A stretch of DNA of 64,000 nucleotides, from contig JAITYX010000047.1 in the NCBI GenBank assembly GCA_021018815.1, positions 2,170,001-2,234,000 on the forward strand. Reading direction: 5' to 3'. This DNA comes from Talinum fruticosum. Lineage: Eukaryota; Streptophyta; Magnoliopsida; Caryophyllales; Talinaceae. Below, piece after piece: positions 34,521 to 48,258 of the stretch. Under the pieces are notes generated by a model. The model was not told the origin of the DNA and did no database searches. It saw only the letters and a list, made by a program, of their open reading frames with translations. Positions within the stretch are counted from its first letter, which is position 1, and every line of letters begins with the position of its first letter. The translations under genes and the position numbers were made by a program.

Positions 34521-34813
34521 TACCAAATTAATCAATTGATACATGTCCCATAATGTCATGGTATGTTCTGTATTAATTTAGCTGTTAGCTTGAGAATGTC
34601 CTGCACCATACATAATGCACAACTTTCCTTTTCATTTGGCTTCTTTTGATTGTTGTCTTATTCTGTAAAGTCATCCCTCCACTCAGAAGCCTTTATATCT
34701 GACAGCTCAAATAATGAGCTGATCATCCTATCTTAGTTGCCTCCTCCTCAAGGAACTAACTCATCATTTAATTAATTTCTGGAATTAATTTTGAAAATGT
34801 TAAACCTGATTGC

Positions 34814-34893
<80 letters not shown>

Positions 34894-36638
34894 GCTGACC
34901 TCTGGAACAGTTTTCTAGTGTTAGTGCATTCCTTATCTGATTGTCATATTCATGAAACACAGTAGGCTCCATGAAAATGCCCTCTAGAAGGAATTGAGCC
35001 TTGTTTTAATATAATGGCATGGGTGTGATCTTTGCCTAATTACTTTCATTGTCTTGTTTTTTCGGTTGCCAACCTCTTGTTCTTATCTTTGTGCAACTAG
35101 TATAAGTGGTGCATACCAAGGTAGTCACTTTGAAATAAGACAAGCCAAGGTGATCTTTTACAATATATAATAGCACCAAATATCCCTCATCTACAAAATA
35201 AGGGCAAGTGATTATTATATATATATATACTTAAAACTGAGTGCTTTGTTGTGATTATTATAATCATAATTAATATTATCTTTTATTACATGTATTTTTT
35301 GAAGGATTATTCCATTACTTCAATAATTATAAAATTTAATTTTTTAAAATACATAATAAAAATAATATTTATTGTATACAATTAATCTAACTGTTACAAA
35401 AAACTATAATATAATATATTTATTAATTTTAGTATTAAAACTTATATAAATTAAATAAATTATAATAATTGTGATAATTATTGTATTCAAAATTCACCTA
35501 AGGTAGATTACTATTTTCGATTTTCAGCAATAAAAAATTAAATTAGCAATTAGTAGGGAAAATTATATTGATTATCTTTTACGTTTTTTTGCTATTATGA
35601 TGAATAATTTCGGTCAAAACTGTTACATATGTCATGTTTATTGACTATATTTATTCAAATTTTATTATTTATTTTATAAAAGGATAAAAATTACACCATA
35701 TGACATTAAAAGAAATTATGATTAATCGCTTACTTTTTTTCATCAAAAATTGAGGTCTTGAGTATTTGGCCAGCAAAACACTATACACCATTGTTTTTTT
35801 TTTTTACCAAAAATTTCCTTTAAGAGAAGCAATTAGCTACTACTCAATTAAATAATTAATACCTAATGAAGCTCTTCATCTCCATCGTCAACTTAGGAAT
35901 TTTAAAACAATATAGTATCGAGAAGACAAAGAAGATTGAGAAATGTAGGACAATTTTCAAAAGAAATTAATAGTCGCGTCTTTCATTATTTTGATGTTTA
36001 ATTTTTGTTATCATATATATAATCAAATGTGTTTATTTTATATATAGTGAGTAATCATATAATTATAATATGTTTAATTCTAGATTAATCGAGTAGGAAC
36101 CTGTGAGATACTTTTACAAATAACATCCAACAATAAACACATATATTTAAAGGGGTTTGTCTCTAACAAAGTGGGATTACTACATCTCACTTCTAAAATA
36201 TAGTTGGAGAAAATGATGAGTTGGCAAACTATTTTATAGGTTCACATGATTAAGAATCTTTTTACCATTAAGTAAATCAAAATTTATATTTTTTCTCCTA
36301 ATAATTACCTTTAAATTATAAAACCTCCATATATATTATGAGGCTAATATCTATATTTTATAAGAAATATATATTTAATATTTATAAAATATATTAACTA
36401 ATTAAATAATAACACATATATGTGTGAAACACGGAATTCACGCTAGTAGTTATTGATAACACACTTTTGATATAGGGCATGTTTTTACAATTAAGTATAA
36501 TTAAGTATAGTTCAACACAATCCAATATGATTCAGAAAAATTCAGCACTTTGTCAAAAATAATTAATTAATAAGAATGTGATTAGATATAAATAAATAAC
36601 TGTTTATCAATAATTGAACATACTAAATTATGAAATCT
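34521..36638. other. AT-rich intergenic DNA with (TA)n at 34816-34891
   Basis: No gene. A long (TA)n tract of about 38 units lies at 34816-34891. The rest is simple AT-rich sequence without detectable coding. Confidence 0.5.
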
Positions 36639-36899
36639 TACATTTTATGAGGTACGGAGGAGCAGAAATGCCAAGGTCTTCAACCACAAGAACTTTGATG
36701 TAAATCAAACAGGTGACAGCAACCTAAAACTGTGTAGAGTTGAGATTTCAATATCTTAATAAGGGGAGGGGACAAGGTACCAAATATGTAAGCCCTAGCT
36801 GACTTAAAGTGCACATAAGAACATGTACAGATACTTATACATATCCCTGTTACTTCTCGGGGTTGTTTTTGTAATGAAAATCATAATTTTCTAAAAAAA
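36639..36899 (+). mobile_element. Retroposed insert with poly(A) tail and 14-bp target duplication
   Basis: A GC-richer 261-bp block in AT-rich DNA, ending in an A run (36893-36899 and beyond). AAATTATGAAATCT occurs at 36625-36638 and again at 36900-36913, a perfect 14-bp direct repeat as made by LINE machinery. No A/B boxes were found, so a 5'-truncated LINE or retroposed transcript is more likely than a SINE. Confidence 0.7.
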
Positions 36900-36913
36900 A
36901 AATTATGAAATCT

Positions 36914-39387
36914 ATTTAGTTTCAAAACAAATTTATAACATTATATAATTAAATAAATTACTTTACAATTTTAATTAAGTTATGGAGTACATAATTATTT
37001 TAATAACGTAACTAGAATTAGTTTTCAATATTAAAAAATATTTCTTTTGAATAATTAATTAATTAGAATGTGATTAAATATAAGTAACATAATTTTTTTA
37101 TCAAAAATTAAACATTATACTAAATTATGAAATATGTTGAGTTTAAAAAACTGAAACATTATACAACTGAATGAATTACTTCACAATTTTAATTAAATTA
37201 CAAAGTACATAATTATTTTAATAACAGTGATTAAAATTAGTATTCAATATATAAAAAATATGTTTCTTTTAAATAAATGATAACATCAATCAACAAATAA
37301 TTTTGCTAAAAAGAATTACCCATAAATATCCTCTATCCAATCTTAAATTTTCCTCGTCTCTCTCTTTCTAGTATCTACCTACTAAAATAAAATTTGTATA
37401 GGGGCGTATTTTAATATTATGGTAAGATTTTATCGAACACTTAATTCTAGATTTTTAACGTCGACTTGTTAAGTTTTAATGATGTAATCCAATTGGTTTA
37501 ATTATAGATTATTTTTAAAAAATGAACTGTCTATACAATTCATTATGCCTAATAATTCAAATTATTTTGTGAATAAGAAACTTTCAACTGTACATGTATT
37601 CACAAAATAATACATGATACATGCCAATTAAAAAATAATTAATTAATCAATTTCCAGTAATCATAACAAATTGTATACCACTCATTGCAATATATTCACA
37701 TTTTATCATAAGAAATGTAAATACGCAATTCTTATTGTTCTTTTGTTGTATATATATTCAAACAACCTTATAAATATATATATTTTTTAAACTTATTACA
37801 ATTATATTGTAAGTATAGAAACCAATTCAACATAATTTAATGTGATTTAATATGCTTCAATTATAAGCACAAATAAGTACTTATCATACGCGTAAAAAGA
37901 ACATAGTTATTTAGGAATAATTTACCAAGGAGTCAAATTAGTTATATAAGGAGGCTAAATCAAGCGAATGGATACGCCGAAAATCAATGGCTAAGGTAAA
38001 TGAAAGAATCCGAGTTTTTCTATATTAAAATGTGTGAGAAAAAAAAAATGATATGCGAGTAACCTTTATTTCTGGACTATTTTTTACAAGGATCCGATAA
38101 TAAAAAAATATGGATCCACCACTACGAAAAATGGTTGAATATTCGGGAATGTTGATTTTTTCTAGAGCTTTTTATCTTATTTAAACTTATATTAGACTAA
38201 AATATTAGTGCAAATAAGGAAATAATTGGTTCTCTTACCTTGCATTCTATGGCCCATGTTTAGCTAATAAATTCTTTAATGATTTTTTTGACAGAAAATG
38301 GCTTTTTGAGAGGGGGAGGTTTCGTTTTTTTATTTGCTCAAAAAAATTATTTAAGGTGTTTGGTTATTTAGCTTTTTTAATAACTTTTTACCTTAAAAAG
38401 TTAACTTCAGTATCTCTTTGTAATTGATTTTTTATAAATTGACCTTTTTTTCATATTTTAAAAAGTTAACTTCAGTATCTCTTTGTAATTGATTTTTTAT
38501 AAATTGACCTTTTTTTCATATTTTTTGAGAAACATTTAATTTTACCAGATACATTTAGTGAAGTTAGTTAAATGTAAACAATTTACATAAACAGATAATT
38601 CAATAAACCAATAACTAACAGTTAATTCAATAAGTCAACAACAAATAAGTAATAACTTATTGCCAAACAGAGTCGTGTAAGCAAACTAAGATTGTGGTAA
38701 CCATCATTCCTACTTTCTTCTCTCCATTTACCAAGTCCTTTACAGCTAGTAATTTCTATCAGCAATGAGCCATAGTTGTTTGGTAACCTTACAAAAGAGG
38801 AAGCTTTGCTATGGAGGGGAAAAGTCGGAATCAAATTTTGTAGTACGTACTTTCTAAACCTAATCATGTCAAAGGTCTTCTTCAATAGATCTTCTGGTGC
38901 TGCATACTTTATTTTTTTTTGGGAGGATGTTCTGTATGTATTAGATAAGACTACTGACTACATAGTACATACAATTGGATCTCTTTAGATTTCTTTACAG
39001 GGATTCAGAAAGCTGCTGGATTTATTCATATGGCGGAGGGCGGGTTCTCAGCTGAAATATTTTACTTGAATTCCTTCTTCGAGTTGCTAACCATATAAAT
39101 TAATTGTCAACACACCATCATTATATTATCGCTGAACTTTGAATGGTCGTGCCCATTTTGTACTATATTACAAAAGTGACAAAACATTATTTTTTAAAGA
39201 AGATAAGACAGAACCAACTGAGGTTCTCTATTCAGTAGAAGGGCAATGGATTGAAGTGTCATTGGTTCAGTTAATGTTATATTTGTTTCAACTACTAAAA
39301 TTAATTATTATAATGTTAATAACAATTATAAATTATTATGAGTTATTGTAAATTATTATAACGTTAATAATAATGTTAATAATTTTT

Positions 39388-39389
<2 letters not shown>
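36914..39389. other. AT-rich intergenic DNA with a 65-bp tandem duplication
   Basis: No gene. At 38395-38459 and 38460-38524 the same 65 bases, starting AAAAAGTTAACTTCAGTATC, are repeated directly and almost exactly. Phrases such as TTAATTAGAATGTGATTA at 37055 also occur near 36565, flanking the retroposed insert. Confidence 0.6.
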
Positions 39390-39432
<43 letters not shown>

Positions 39433-39445
39433 GTAGTAGTAGTAT
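39390..39445. repeat. (AAT)n(AGT)n microsatellite
   Basis: About 14 AAT units to 39432 followed by four AGT units. The preceding sequence resembles the flank of the trinucleotide cluster at 51.4 kb. Confidence 0.85.
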
Positions 39446-39491
39446 ACACGATATTACTTAGTCATTTGACTCGTAAACGATTCATTATTAA

Positions 39492-39549
39492 TTTAATCCC
39501 ACTGGTCAACCCTCACTCCATTTAATCCCACTGGTCAACCCTCGCTTAA
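39492..39549. repeat. 29-bp tandem duplication
   Basis: TTTAATCCCACTGGTCAACC plus CTCACTCCA at 39492-39520, repeated at 39521-39549 with minor change at the end. Confidence 0.8.
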
Positions 39550-39736
39550 TGTGTCTGAACCCAACTGAATTAATTCAGAAAGAAACACCCCTAAGGCTAC
39601 CTCAACTACCTCCCACTTTTTCCCATCCAAAGGACTTTATTTCCATATTCACCCGATTCTCATCTCTCCAGCCTTCGTCTACTCCCTTCCCTGTGTCAGC
39701 CTGCCCTACGGGTCAATCTCGGATCAATCCTAATTA

Positions 39737-39830
39737 GATAAGGATTAGTCTAAATAAAGCATTTAATGACTAATTACCTTAATCTATTAATCTGGAATAT
39801 TTCAAGTCTAATATTCAATATACTCAGATT
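39737..39830 (-). repeat. Copia-like LTR remnant, family copy B (partial)
   Basis: Inverted relative to copy A (330-420). The shared block includes TTTAATGACTAATTACC and AATATTTCAAGTCTAATATTC. It is followed by an unrelated flank. Confidence 0.5.
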
Positions 39831-39944
39831 CCGGATATGCTAAAACTCATAAATAAATCATTCAATCTTAATGGGCACAAGAGCTATATAGACATTTTAC
39901 AATTACGCATAATTAAACAAATAATAGCGGTAGGCAAACTAAAT

Positions 39945-40175
39945 GTCCGAGTCCGACTAAATGGGTCGAATCCGAGTTCCGAGTGGGTTAGATCTCGAGT
40001 TTGAGTTCGAGTGGGTCGAGATCCGAGTCCGACTTCATAATGGGTCAGATCCGAGTCCGAGTTCATAATGGGTCGGATCCGAGTGGGTCGGACTTACTCA
40101 GTCTATCATAACTAACTCGGATTCTACTTTCTAAGTCCGAGTCCGACTTAGTGGGTCGACTTAGTCGGATAATCT
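39945..40175. repeat. Degenerate TCCGAG / GTGGGTCGGA repeat array
   Basis: Irregular repeats of TCCGAGTCCGA and TAATGGGTCGGATCCGAG. Similar wording (CTCGACCGAGTGGGTCGAAA) occurs near 61995, also beside a copia-like LTR remnant, so it is probably retrotransposon internal or LTR sequence. Confidence 0.5.
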
Positions 40176-40289
40176 TAATATGCTTAAGTCTCGAGTTCAG
40201 TCAAGAATAAGTCATATTGAAATGATGAATTGTAAAGCATATGACTTAATTAAATGAATTTCTTTTAGGATGCTTCTTGCTTTATCCTA

Positions 40290-43200
40290 AATTTAGATGA
40301 ATGCATGAAATCAAAACACATTCAAGGGGTTAGTCAGTCATACTTGAGTCTTCAAAGGATAGACCAACTAATTCGGCTTTCACCCCTACGAAAGATTCAA
40401 AAATCTAAATTTAAGTGCACTCTGTTCAACACCAACCTTTCACTAGACCCGGAAATCAAAGTGTCCATCAAACCTCAAGGATACGATCAAGAATTCCAGA
40501 CTGAACCCGATCCAGCCTCGTCAGGAACTCTCCTCCCACCCACAATCGAAGCTAATTATCTACCGGAGGAGAAGGAAGTTGAAGTTCGCCACACCTCGCC
40601 TAACCATGATGAACCCATCTAACATGAAACTTATTGTCCGGAATGTTAAGAGAGCCCGCATTCCTAACCTTTATGTCTTTATCATGGATGTCATCTATCA
40701 CCACAACCCAGCTTGTACTTATTCTACTTAAATCCCGCTTGGGACAATGTGTGGACACGATCAAGGCTAAGTTCGGGTTGTTAGAGCACCGTTATGTTAA
40801 CCCTAATGGAAATAGAGGGGGTATTGTGTTATTTTGGAAAGTCCTAGTTCTTGTTATAGATTTCACCACTCCGAGACCTGAGTTGTTCCACCGCCTTGTC
40901 AAGTTTGAGACTACCGAGCCCGAAGTAGTTCCGACAGGCATGCATGCTCCTACTAATTATACCGCTAAGAAAGACTTTTGGGACTCTTTATCCCTTGACC
41001 CGCCCCTGAGCCACCAATTGGAGATAGTTGTTAGGGATCTAAATATCGTTACTAGCAGAACCGAAAAATCGGAGGTAGAATCTTTAAACCTGTTCATGCT
41101 TCTAATTTTATTGGGTGGATGGACTCCTGGTCTCTTATTGATATTGGGTTTAATGGGCCCTATTTTACATGGACTAATGACCGCGAAGGAGCTGATCGTG
41201 TCCAAGAAAGGCTGGATAGAGTTCCGGTGAACCTATCATGGATTCGATTTACCCCGAGACGAAGGTAACTCACCTCCCTCGTTTAACTTCTTATCGTTGT
41301 CCTATTCTTATTGAAACCAACCCGTTTGCTCGCTAGAATGAGTCACCCCTTTAGAACCCTCATTGCTTGGCATTACCATCCTCTATTCCTCGACTTTTTA
41401 TGTAAGTTGTGGAATCCCAATAATGCTTTCGTGGCCAATGCTGAAATTTTCAAGCAGCTTAGCCTCAAATTGGAATAAGGTTGTTTTTGGGAACACCACC
41501 CACAACAAAAACAGGGTGAGTGCTAGAATTTGGGGTATTTAAAAGGCTTTATCCAAGAAAATGACCCCTTTCCTTGTTAGATTGGATAAGGACCTTAGAA
41601 GATACTACGACATCCTCTTCAAAATGGAAAAAGCATGTGGGGCCAAAGAGCTAGAATTAAGAATCATTTGTATAATGATCTCAACACTAAATACTTCTAT
41701 ATGTTGGCTAAAGTTAGACAGAATCGACAGAGGATTAGCTGCATTAAGAATGAGGAAGGTGTTTGGATGAATGGGGAGTCAAACATTACTCGCGCTAATT
41801 CATAGACATTTTAGTACAGCTTTTCAAAACTAGGAAGGAATATGGGAGTAGGCATATAGGTGCTGGAGAATTGTTGAACCTTAATGATGAACATCCTTCT
41901 CTCGGAAGAAATTAAGACTCGTTGTTGGTCAAATAAACCCCATTAAATCTCTTGGTCCCGATGGCATTCATGCGTTTTTCGAAAAAGCACCGGCAGGTTT
42001 TTGAATCCGATATTATTGAACTCATCTCTCGAATGCTTTAACGATCCTAAGACCATTGGATCCGTTAATGAAACTTTTCTCTGCTTAATTCCTAAGAGAC
42101 CTCTAGTGGAAAAAGTCAATGATGTCCGGCCCATCGGACTCAGTAACACGCTTTACAAGGTCATATCAAAAATTCCGATTAACGTAATCAAATTAAGGCT
42201 TTACGAGATTATTAATCCTCGCTCGGTGTAGTTTTATTCCTGGAAGAAAGATTACAAATAACATTCTCCTCATCAAAGAGCTGGCCTTCCACATTCAAAA
42301 GAGCAACACCAAAGTTAAACCTATGGCTTTAAAAGTTGACCTTACCAAAGCCTATGATACCTTGGAATGAGATTTTATCCATGAAACACTAGTTGAGTTT
42401 AATTTTCCCCCTAAGCTCATTAGTGTCATTATGGCCTGTATAACCTCTACTAAAATTAGGATTTTGGGGAATGGCAAACCCGGTGATAACATTTAACCCA
42501 CTAGAGGTATAAGGCAAGGAGATCCACTATCTCCTTACATCTTGGTCCTGTGTATGGAAAGGTTGTCTAAACTCATTGAGCAAAAGGTGGCTAATGGAAG
42601 TTGGAAACCATTGAGAATAAAAAAACTTGACTATTTCCCATGCTTTTTATGCTGATGATGTGATTCTATTTGGTAAAGTTGACCTGACTAATTTGAAAAC
42701 CATAATGGATACATTGGATGAGTTTGGACTGAAGGCTGGGATGTACATCAATAGAGACAAATCTAGGATTATTTTTCCTAAGACTTTGCACCATAGACAT
42801 AGACCTATCCTGGCAGCTTCTATCAGATGCCCGGCTTCGACTTGCTTTGGAAAATACTTGGGGATTCCTATTTCCCACAAAAGCCCTAAACACAGTGACT
42901 ATGGTGATCTCCTTGCTAAGTTTAGAAGCTTGCTCAATGGCAGACTAAATTCATCAACCTTGCTGGCAGGGTTACCCTTATTAAGTCTGTCCTAGTCTCC
43001 CTTCCTGTGTATCATCTGCAGATTGACCTTCTGCCTGCTAAAAGGGTTAATGAGATGCAGCTGTTGATCCGCAAATTCCTTTTGAATAAGCTTGAGCAAA
43101 CCCATTAGCTACCTAGGGTCAAATGGGATGTGGTTACGAGAGGGGAGACCTTGGCATAAAGAAACTTGACAAATGGAATGCTCTTGCTAATCATGTGATC

Positions 43201-43570
43201 AAGTCGGTGAACATGGCGGCAAATGCTCTTGCTATACTGAATGAAGACCAAATGGAGCCGATCAGGTTTCATAACCTTCCTCCTCCTCAAGTGAAATGAA
43301 TCATCAACACCGATGAAGAGGCCCTCCGCATTAATAACTTAATCCAGAAAAACCTACTGGACGCCATTAATAACTGACTTTGCTGCTTTTTTTTTCTTGG
43401 TTATTACCTTCTGTTAGGAGTTTGTTGTACAAGGGATGTGATTCTCTTTGCTTGGCTGCCACCAAATTTTGATGGGTTAACGTTGTAGTTTTTTAAGCCT
43501 TCAACGGCTGAACTGATGTAAGTGGTTTTTTATTTATGCAATGTTCTTTTTAAAAAAAAAAAAAAAAAAC
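40290..43570 (+). pseudogene. Second L1-type LINE, internally deleted
   Basis: Plus-strand non-LTR retrotransposon. A short open frame at 40305-40622 may be the end of ORF1. The endonuclease follows in broken frames from 40634 (NVKRARIPN-like start, GGIVLFW near 40820, DLNIV near 41035, KGWIEFR at 41210). Reverse transcriptase is at about 42000-42960: LCLIPKRPLVEKVNDVRPIG, KVDLTKAYDTLE, RQGDPLSPYIL near 42510 and FYADDVILF at 42645-42675. After 43150 the frame jumps from the KKLDKWN segment straight to an RNase H C-terminal piece (SVNMAANALA, near 43210), so the zinc finger and most of RNase H are deleted. Poly(A) of 18 A is at 43552-43569. Multiple stops. Confidence 0.8.
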
Positions 43571-43581
43571 TTTTTCCGCAA

Positions 43582-43583
<2 letters not shown>

Positions 43584-43663
<80 letters not shown>
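43584..43663. repeat. (TA)n(CA)n microsatellite after the LINE tail
   Basis: About 35 TA units (43584-43653) then five CA units, 14 bp downstream of the LINE poly(A) tail. Confidence 0.9.
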
Positions 43664-45344
43664 GTCAATTGAGTGTTACCCTAATGATAAGCATTCCATA
43701 CTTATCTGCTAGGTGTGTAAATATTACTACAGACTACATAAATGTTGGCTTAACTTATCACAATATTATTTTTCTTTCTCTGTAGACATATTTATATATA
43801 CCTTTAAAAAATAATATTTATTTATTTACTATCTATTTACGTACTTTTATAAATTATAAATTTATTTTAAAAATAAATTTATGAGATAAATTTGAATAAA
43901 AAGGAAGATAAGTCAAAACATAAGATTTAAAAAATTATAAATAAATTTTTTAAAATAAATCAATGTAAATATTATGGTGTTCACATGTGTCCCTCAGACT
44001 CTTTAAGGTGTTAATGATAATAATATTTTATACTTTAAAGCAACATTCAATAGTTTATACCACTACAAAAAATTATCAAAATAGTGACAGAAATAGTCCG
44101 ACTGGTAATCCAATAAGAACCGACAATATGCTTTTTTTTTTAGATGATAGACAATTCGACGAGTTGATTAATATTTAATTGGAAAGTATTATATATTGTA
44201 CATGAAACCTATTCATTGTATTTCTTAGAAAATGAATACATACACTATGAATTTAGAAAAAAATATATAACACAATATATAATTTTCTATTTTTAAACAT
44301 GAATATTAGATTTTGAGATTGCCACCTAGGATGCTTTTAAATGTTACATTCATCCTTTATCAAAAAAAAAAAAAAAAGGTCACATTCATTAGTAGTTTTT
44401 TCTTCTCTTCTTTTAATGGAGTATTTATGGATTATTATTAATATAAATATAATTATTAGAAAATTTATAAGTTTTATTAATAGAAATAAAAAAATGATCA
44501 TCATTTAACCAATGTGAAATAAGTCCAAATTATAATTTATTATAAAATAATAATATAATATTGTTGTTATATAACTATTACATAATATAATCTTATGATT
44601 TAAAATTTTATATTATTAGTAAGAAAATTCTTTTTGAACTAAAATATTATTTTTTAAAAATAATTATATCTTATTAAAAATAATTTCTTAAATTTAAAAA
44701 ATTAAGCGAACTTATTCTACATGTAACTCAGAATCAAATTATTTTACTTTTTGACGGTCATGATACATATAACTAACTATTAAACTATATTAGTTTTTTA
44801 TGATCAAATCAATAGATTTTTTTAAAAAAAATTAAAGAAAAAAAGAAACGATACAATATACGTCTTATAATTTTTAGACAAATATTATAAACACAACTCA
44901 TACGTTAGCACAGCTTAAAAACTAATTTATTTGTAATTATAAGCATAAAGCTGCGTTTATTAACATTCAATAGCTCAGATTCATTAGCTAATGCTGTAAT
45001 GATATTGTGTGGTACACTGGTGCTCTTATCTGCTACAGTGAATAGTCCTCTCTTTCAGCCTTTTTCCCCTTTTGATTTGATCTTTGTGTAAGTTCAATCA
45101 ATGAGGTTTAGCTTTTGCTTTGATCAAATCAACATCACGTGACTCAAAGAAAGCATCATAGTAGGCAGACATTGGAACAGGATGGAGTGACAAGGTAAGA
45201 ATCTTCAGCAGTTCCACTCTGTACCACAAATCTTGCCAAAGTTATCAATCCTAAATATCATTTCACATATGTTTGCCTAATAGTTATCGGTGGTGTGTTG
45301 TAATGTAAAGTTAATCCCTCGTTCACCGTTATTAGAAACACGTA
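43664..45344. other. AT-rich intergenic DNA
   Basis: No gene or clear element. An A run lies at 44363-44377. Confidence 0.4.
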
Positions 45345-46396
45345 GGATATGTTTGGTTGGATGTAATTAAAGTGATAATGTAATCAAATTGATAATGGTC
45401 ATTATATTATTATATTTGGTTACAACTCTATAATGCAATCAAAATTACATTGTAATCACATTAACATCTACCTGTGTAATTACAATTAGTTAGATATTTA
45501 CTAAACAATCAAATATATTTATGTATATATTTCATATCCTTTTTCTTCCACCTCCTCGACAAGCAAAAATTCATCCATTTGAGGAAAAAATTTAATTTTT
45601 TTTCTTTTATTATCTTGATATATGATATAATCGGTTGGTCATTAAGAGAAAAATTTAGTTTCAACATTTTGAATTCAAAATTTAACTATTAAATTAAAAA
45701 CATAAAAGAAGCTTATATTAAAAGTTTTTAGATCAAAATTTTTTACTTCTTAACATTTATTTTTAATTCAATAAATATTTATCATCAATAAAATAATTTC
45801 AAGTGGTATTTTTTATCAATGAAAAAATTCAAAACTTAATTATATGATAGAAGAGATTAAAAAAGCTCAAATATAAATTTAGAGTTTAAAATTTTGTTAT
45901 TTGGATGAGATTTATCTTCACTAAGACAAACATTTATCGCTACTAGAATAATCCAATTGATCTTTTTGTCACTAAAAAATTTAAAATTTAAAATATGATA
46001 GAAAAGATTTAAAAAGTATCAAAGATGATTTCGAATTTGAAATGTTTTCATGTGAATAACATCTATCTTTGTTACGATATTTATTGTCATTAATAATATA
46101 CTTGATATTTGCCACCAAAGAAATAAAACTTGATTATTTGATAGAAAATATTTTAAAAACTCAAATCTAAATATAGAGTTCAAATTTTTATCTAGATAAT
46201 ATTTATCTCCACTACAATAATTTAATTAATATTTTTTTCCATTGAAATAATCCATTACCTTTGTGATTACATTACACTTTTGATATAACCAGACATGGTA
46301 ATATAATTATTGTCTCATTACATTACATACCTAATTATATCATATAATTGATTATATTACATCCCTATTGCATTACATCCAACCAAATATCACATT
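45345..46396. mobile_element. Non-autonomous TIR element, about 1.05 kb, copy 1
   Basis: Ends are inverted: GTTTGGTTGGATGTAAT near 45351 and ATTACATCCAACCAAAT near 46373-46389. A second copy with the same ends and colinear interior (TTTCATATCC...AAGCAAAAATTCATCC, then TATCTTGATATATGATA) lies at 59726-60774. No transposase. I could not assign a target-site duplication. Confidence 0.65.
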
Positions 46397-47140
46397 AAAC
46401 TTTTGTCGTTTTGTGCCCCGGTTCGAGTGATTGGTATACTTTAAAATCTTGTTCAAAAGTATGAGTTGTACAAGGGTTTGATCATTTTAACATTTACTAT
46501 ACTTTTTGCCACTTTTCACCACTCTTGCCCCTTACAACTAATTGTTACGGTTCCTAGTTGTTCATTGCCTCTTCTTACCGCTTGCTACTATTATAACTCG
46601 TTAAAACAATTAGATCCTAAATTGGTGTTACTATTGGGATTATAGAGGCTAATGGATATTTTGGACTCGGTAAAATCGCGTTACGGGACAAGAAACGGCG
46701 AACACGAGCGTGGGACAATGAGCACGAAGCGTTCGGACAAAGAAACAAAAAGTGGCCTGAGCAATAGCCAACACGGGCTGCCCGTGTCGGTCGACACAAC
46801 CCGTGTTGGCTGCCCGGTGCCTCGGCCTTTTGATTCTTAGCCGTTTTCTTCTGTTATGTTTCAAGTTAATGCATATTAAGGCCGGTTAATACGTGTATTT
46901 ACTCGCTTTAGGCTATAAAATATTGTGTAAACCTCCATTGTTGATAAAGAGTAGTAAGAGAAAGGTGTAAGTTAGGTTAAGCTTAAGTGTAAATTCCTTA
47001 TAAAGCTATTCGGTTTCTAGTGCATCGGTTCGTGTTTTTTCCGATTTGAGTTTTTTAACGTTAAAAATTTCATATTTCATTCTTATTTATTTATTTTGTT
47101 CAAAATTTCATTATTTGTGAGGTACGATCCTAACAGTTAC
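46397..47140 (+). mobile_element. Putative LTR with TATA box and strong hairpin
   Basis: GC-richer than its flanks, with GGCTATAAAATATTGTG at 46912 and a promoter-like leader. It contains AGCCAACACGGG (46766-46777) and its exact reverse complement at 46800-46811, with a nested ACACGGG/CCCGTGT pair between. Such CACGGG palindromes are frequent in plant gypsy LTRs. No termini or target duplication were identified, so the call is tentative. Confidence 0.35.
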
Positions 47141-48258
47141 TTGAAAAAATTGTGTTCCTATATCTCAAATCTCAATAACTATGCTTTCGCACTTTAGTTC
47201 ATGGAGTTATGTGTTGTGATTGGTGAGCTTATTAACTTTAAGGTGACAGCATGTGAAACCTTAGATAGATAAAATATTGTGGTATATCATATGATTATAT
47301 GAACATACTAGATGTTAATTGCCAGTTGAATTTATGTCCAACAACATTTGTCATCACACGCGTGCTCTTGCTTTCTGGCCGCTATTCTGCTCCTTTTCTT
47401 TTTAGAGAGGGGAGACAATGCTTGTGTTATTAGGACTCCTCACTCAACACCGGAGGATCCATTTGTGATTTTTCAACATTTTGGTATGACATGGATGTAG
47501 TTACTGCTTATACTACCCTCTTGTTTTTTTGTTCAATCGGCCCAGCACCCCTAACCCCTGTCTTGAGGGTATTCTGTGTTGTGATAATCATACTATAGCA
47601 TAGCAGTTGCATTTTAAAGTAGGGTCAGAATCGTAACGCCAGAAACTACAACAAAATGATCTAAACTCATGCCTAAATTGATATTTGAACACTGTTTATT
47701 TAAATAACTTAATCTGAACATAACCCAACCTACTATTACCCAAACCTTTTTTTCAAAGTTGTTTTTCTTTGTAAAATTATCCGAATTGAAAATAAAGCGA
47801 CCCTAATCTAAATCATATTTTAACGATAGAAGATAATTTTCCTGAAAATAATACATAGAAATTGAATCAAACAACCTACTGTCGAGGTGCATGTAAGAGT
47901 GGCTAAATTCGAATCAATAGTCACTTTGTACTTGTCTTATAAGGAGACATCTAGCTTAGTTTGAGTAATATAGCTTTAGGGAACTAGAGGTGTATATACT
48001 TTTTCAAAATGAAAATTAAAGATATAAAAGAATCTCAACTAGACACAAGTAGTTGTTGCTTAGCCATCTCTTGTCAGTTTCTCTTTATGACTTTTCCCCT
48101 ACTTTATTTATTTCCTCCCTACCTACATATTTTTCTTCTAATAACAGGTGAACATTCTTTCTCAAGGATCATTCTTTCAAGTAAGCTTTCACTCTGCTAT
48201 TCCTCCCAACTTGAAGAAAACCCCTCCCTCCTTTAATTTCCAAACCCTCAAACTCAAA
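47141..48258. other. Upstream region of the HIPP gene
   Basis: No separate gene seen. A pyrimidine-rich leader (48060-48240) precedes the start codon. No convincing TATA box. Confidence 0.4.

Noticed and set aside
34816..34891. Open frames reading Ile-Tyr repeats here and at 26041, 43584 and 56457
   Set aside because: Translation of (TA)n tracts.
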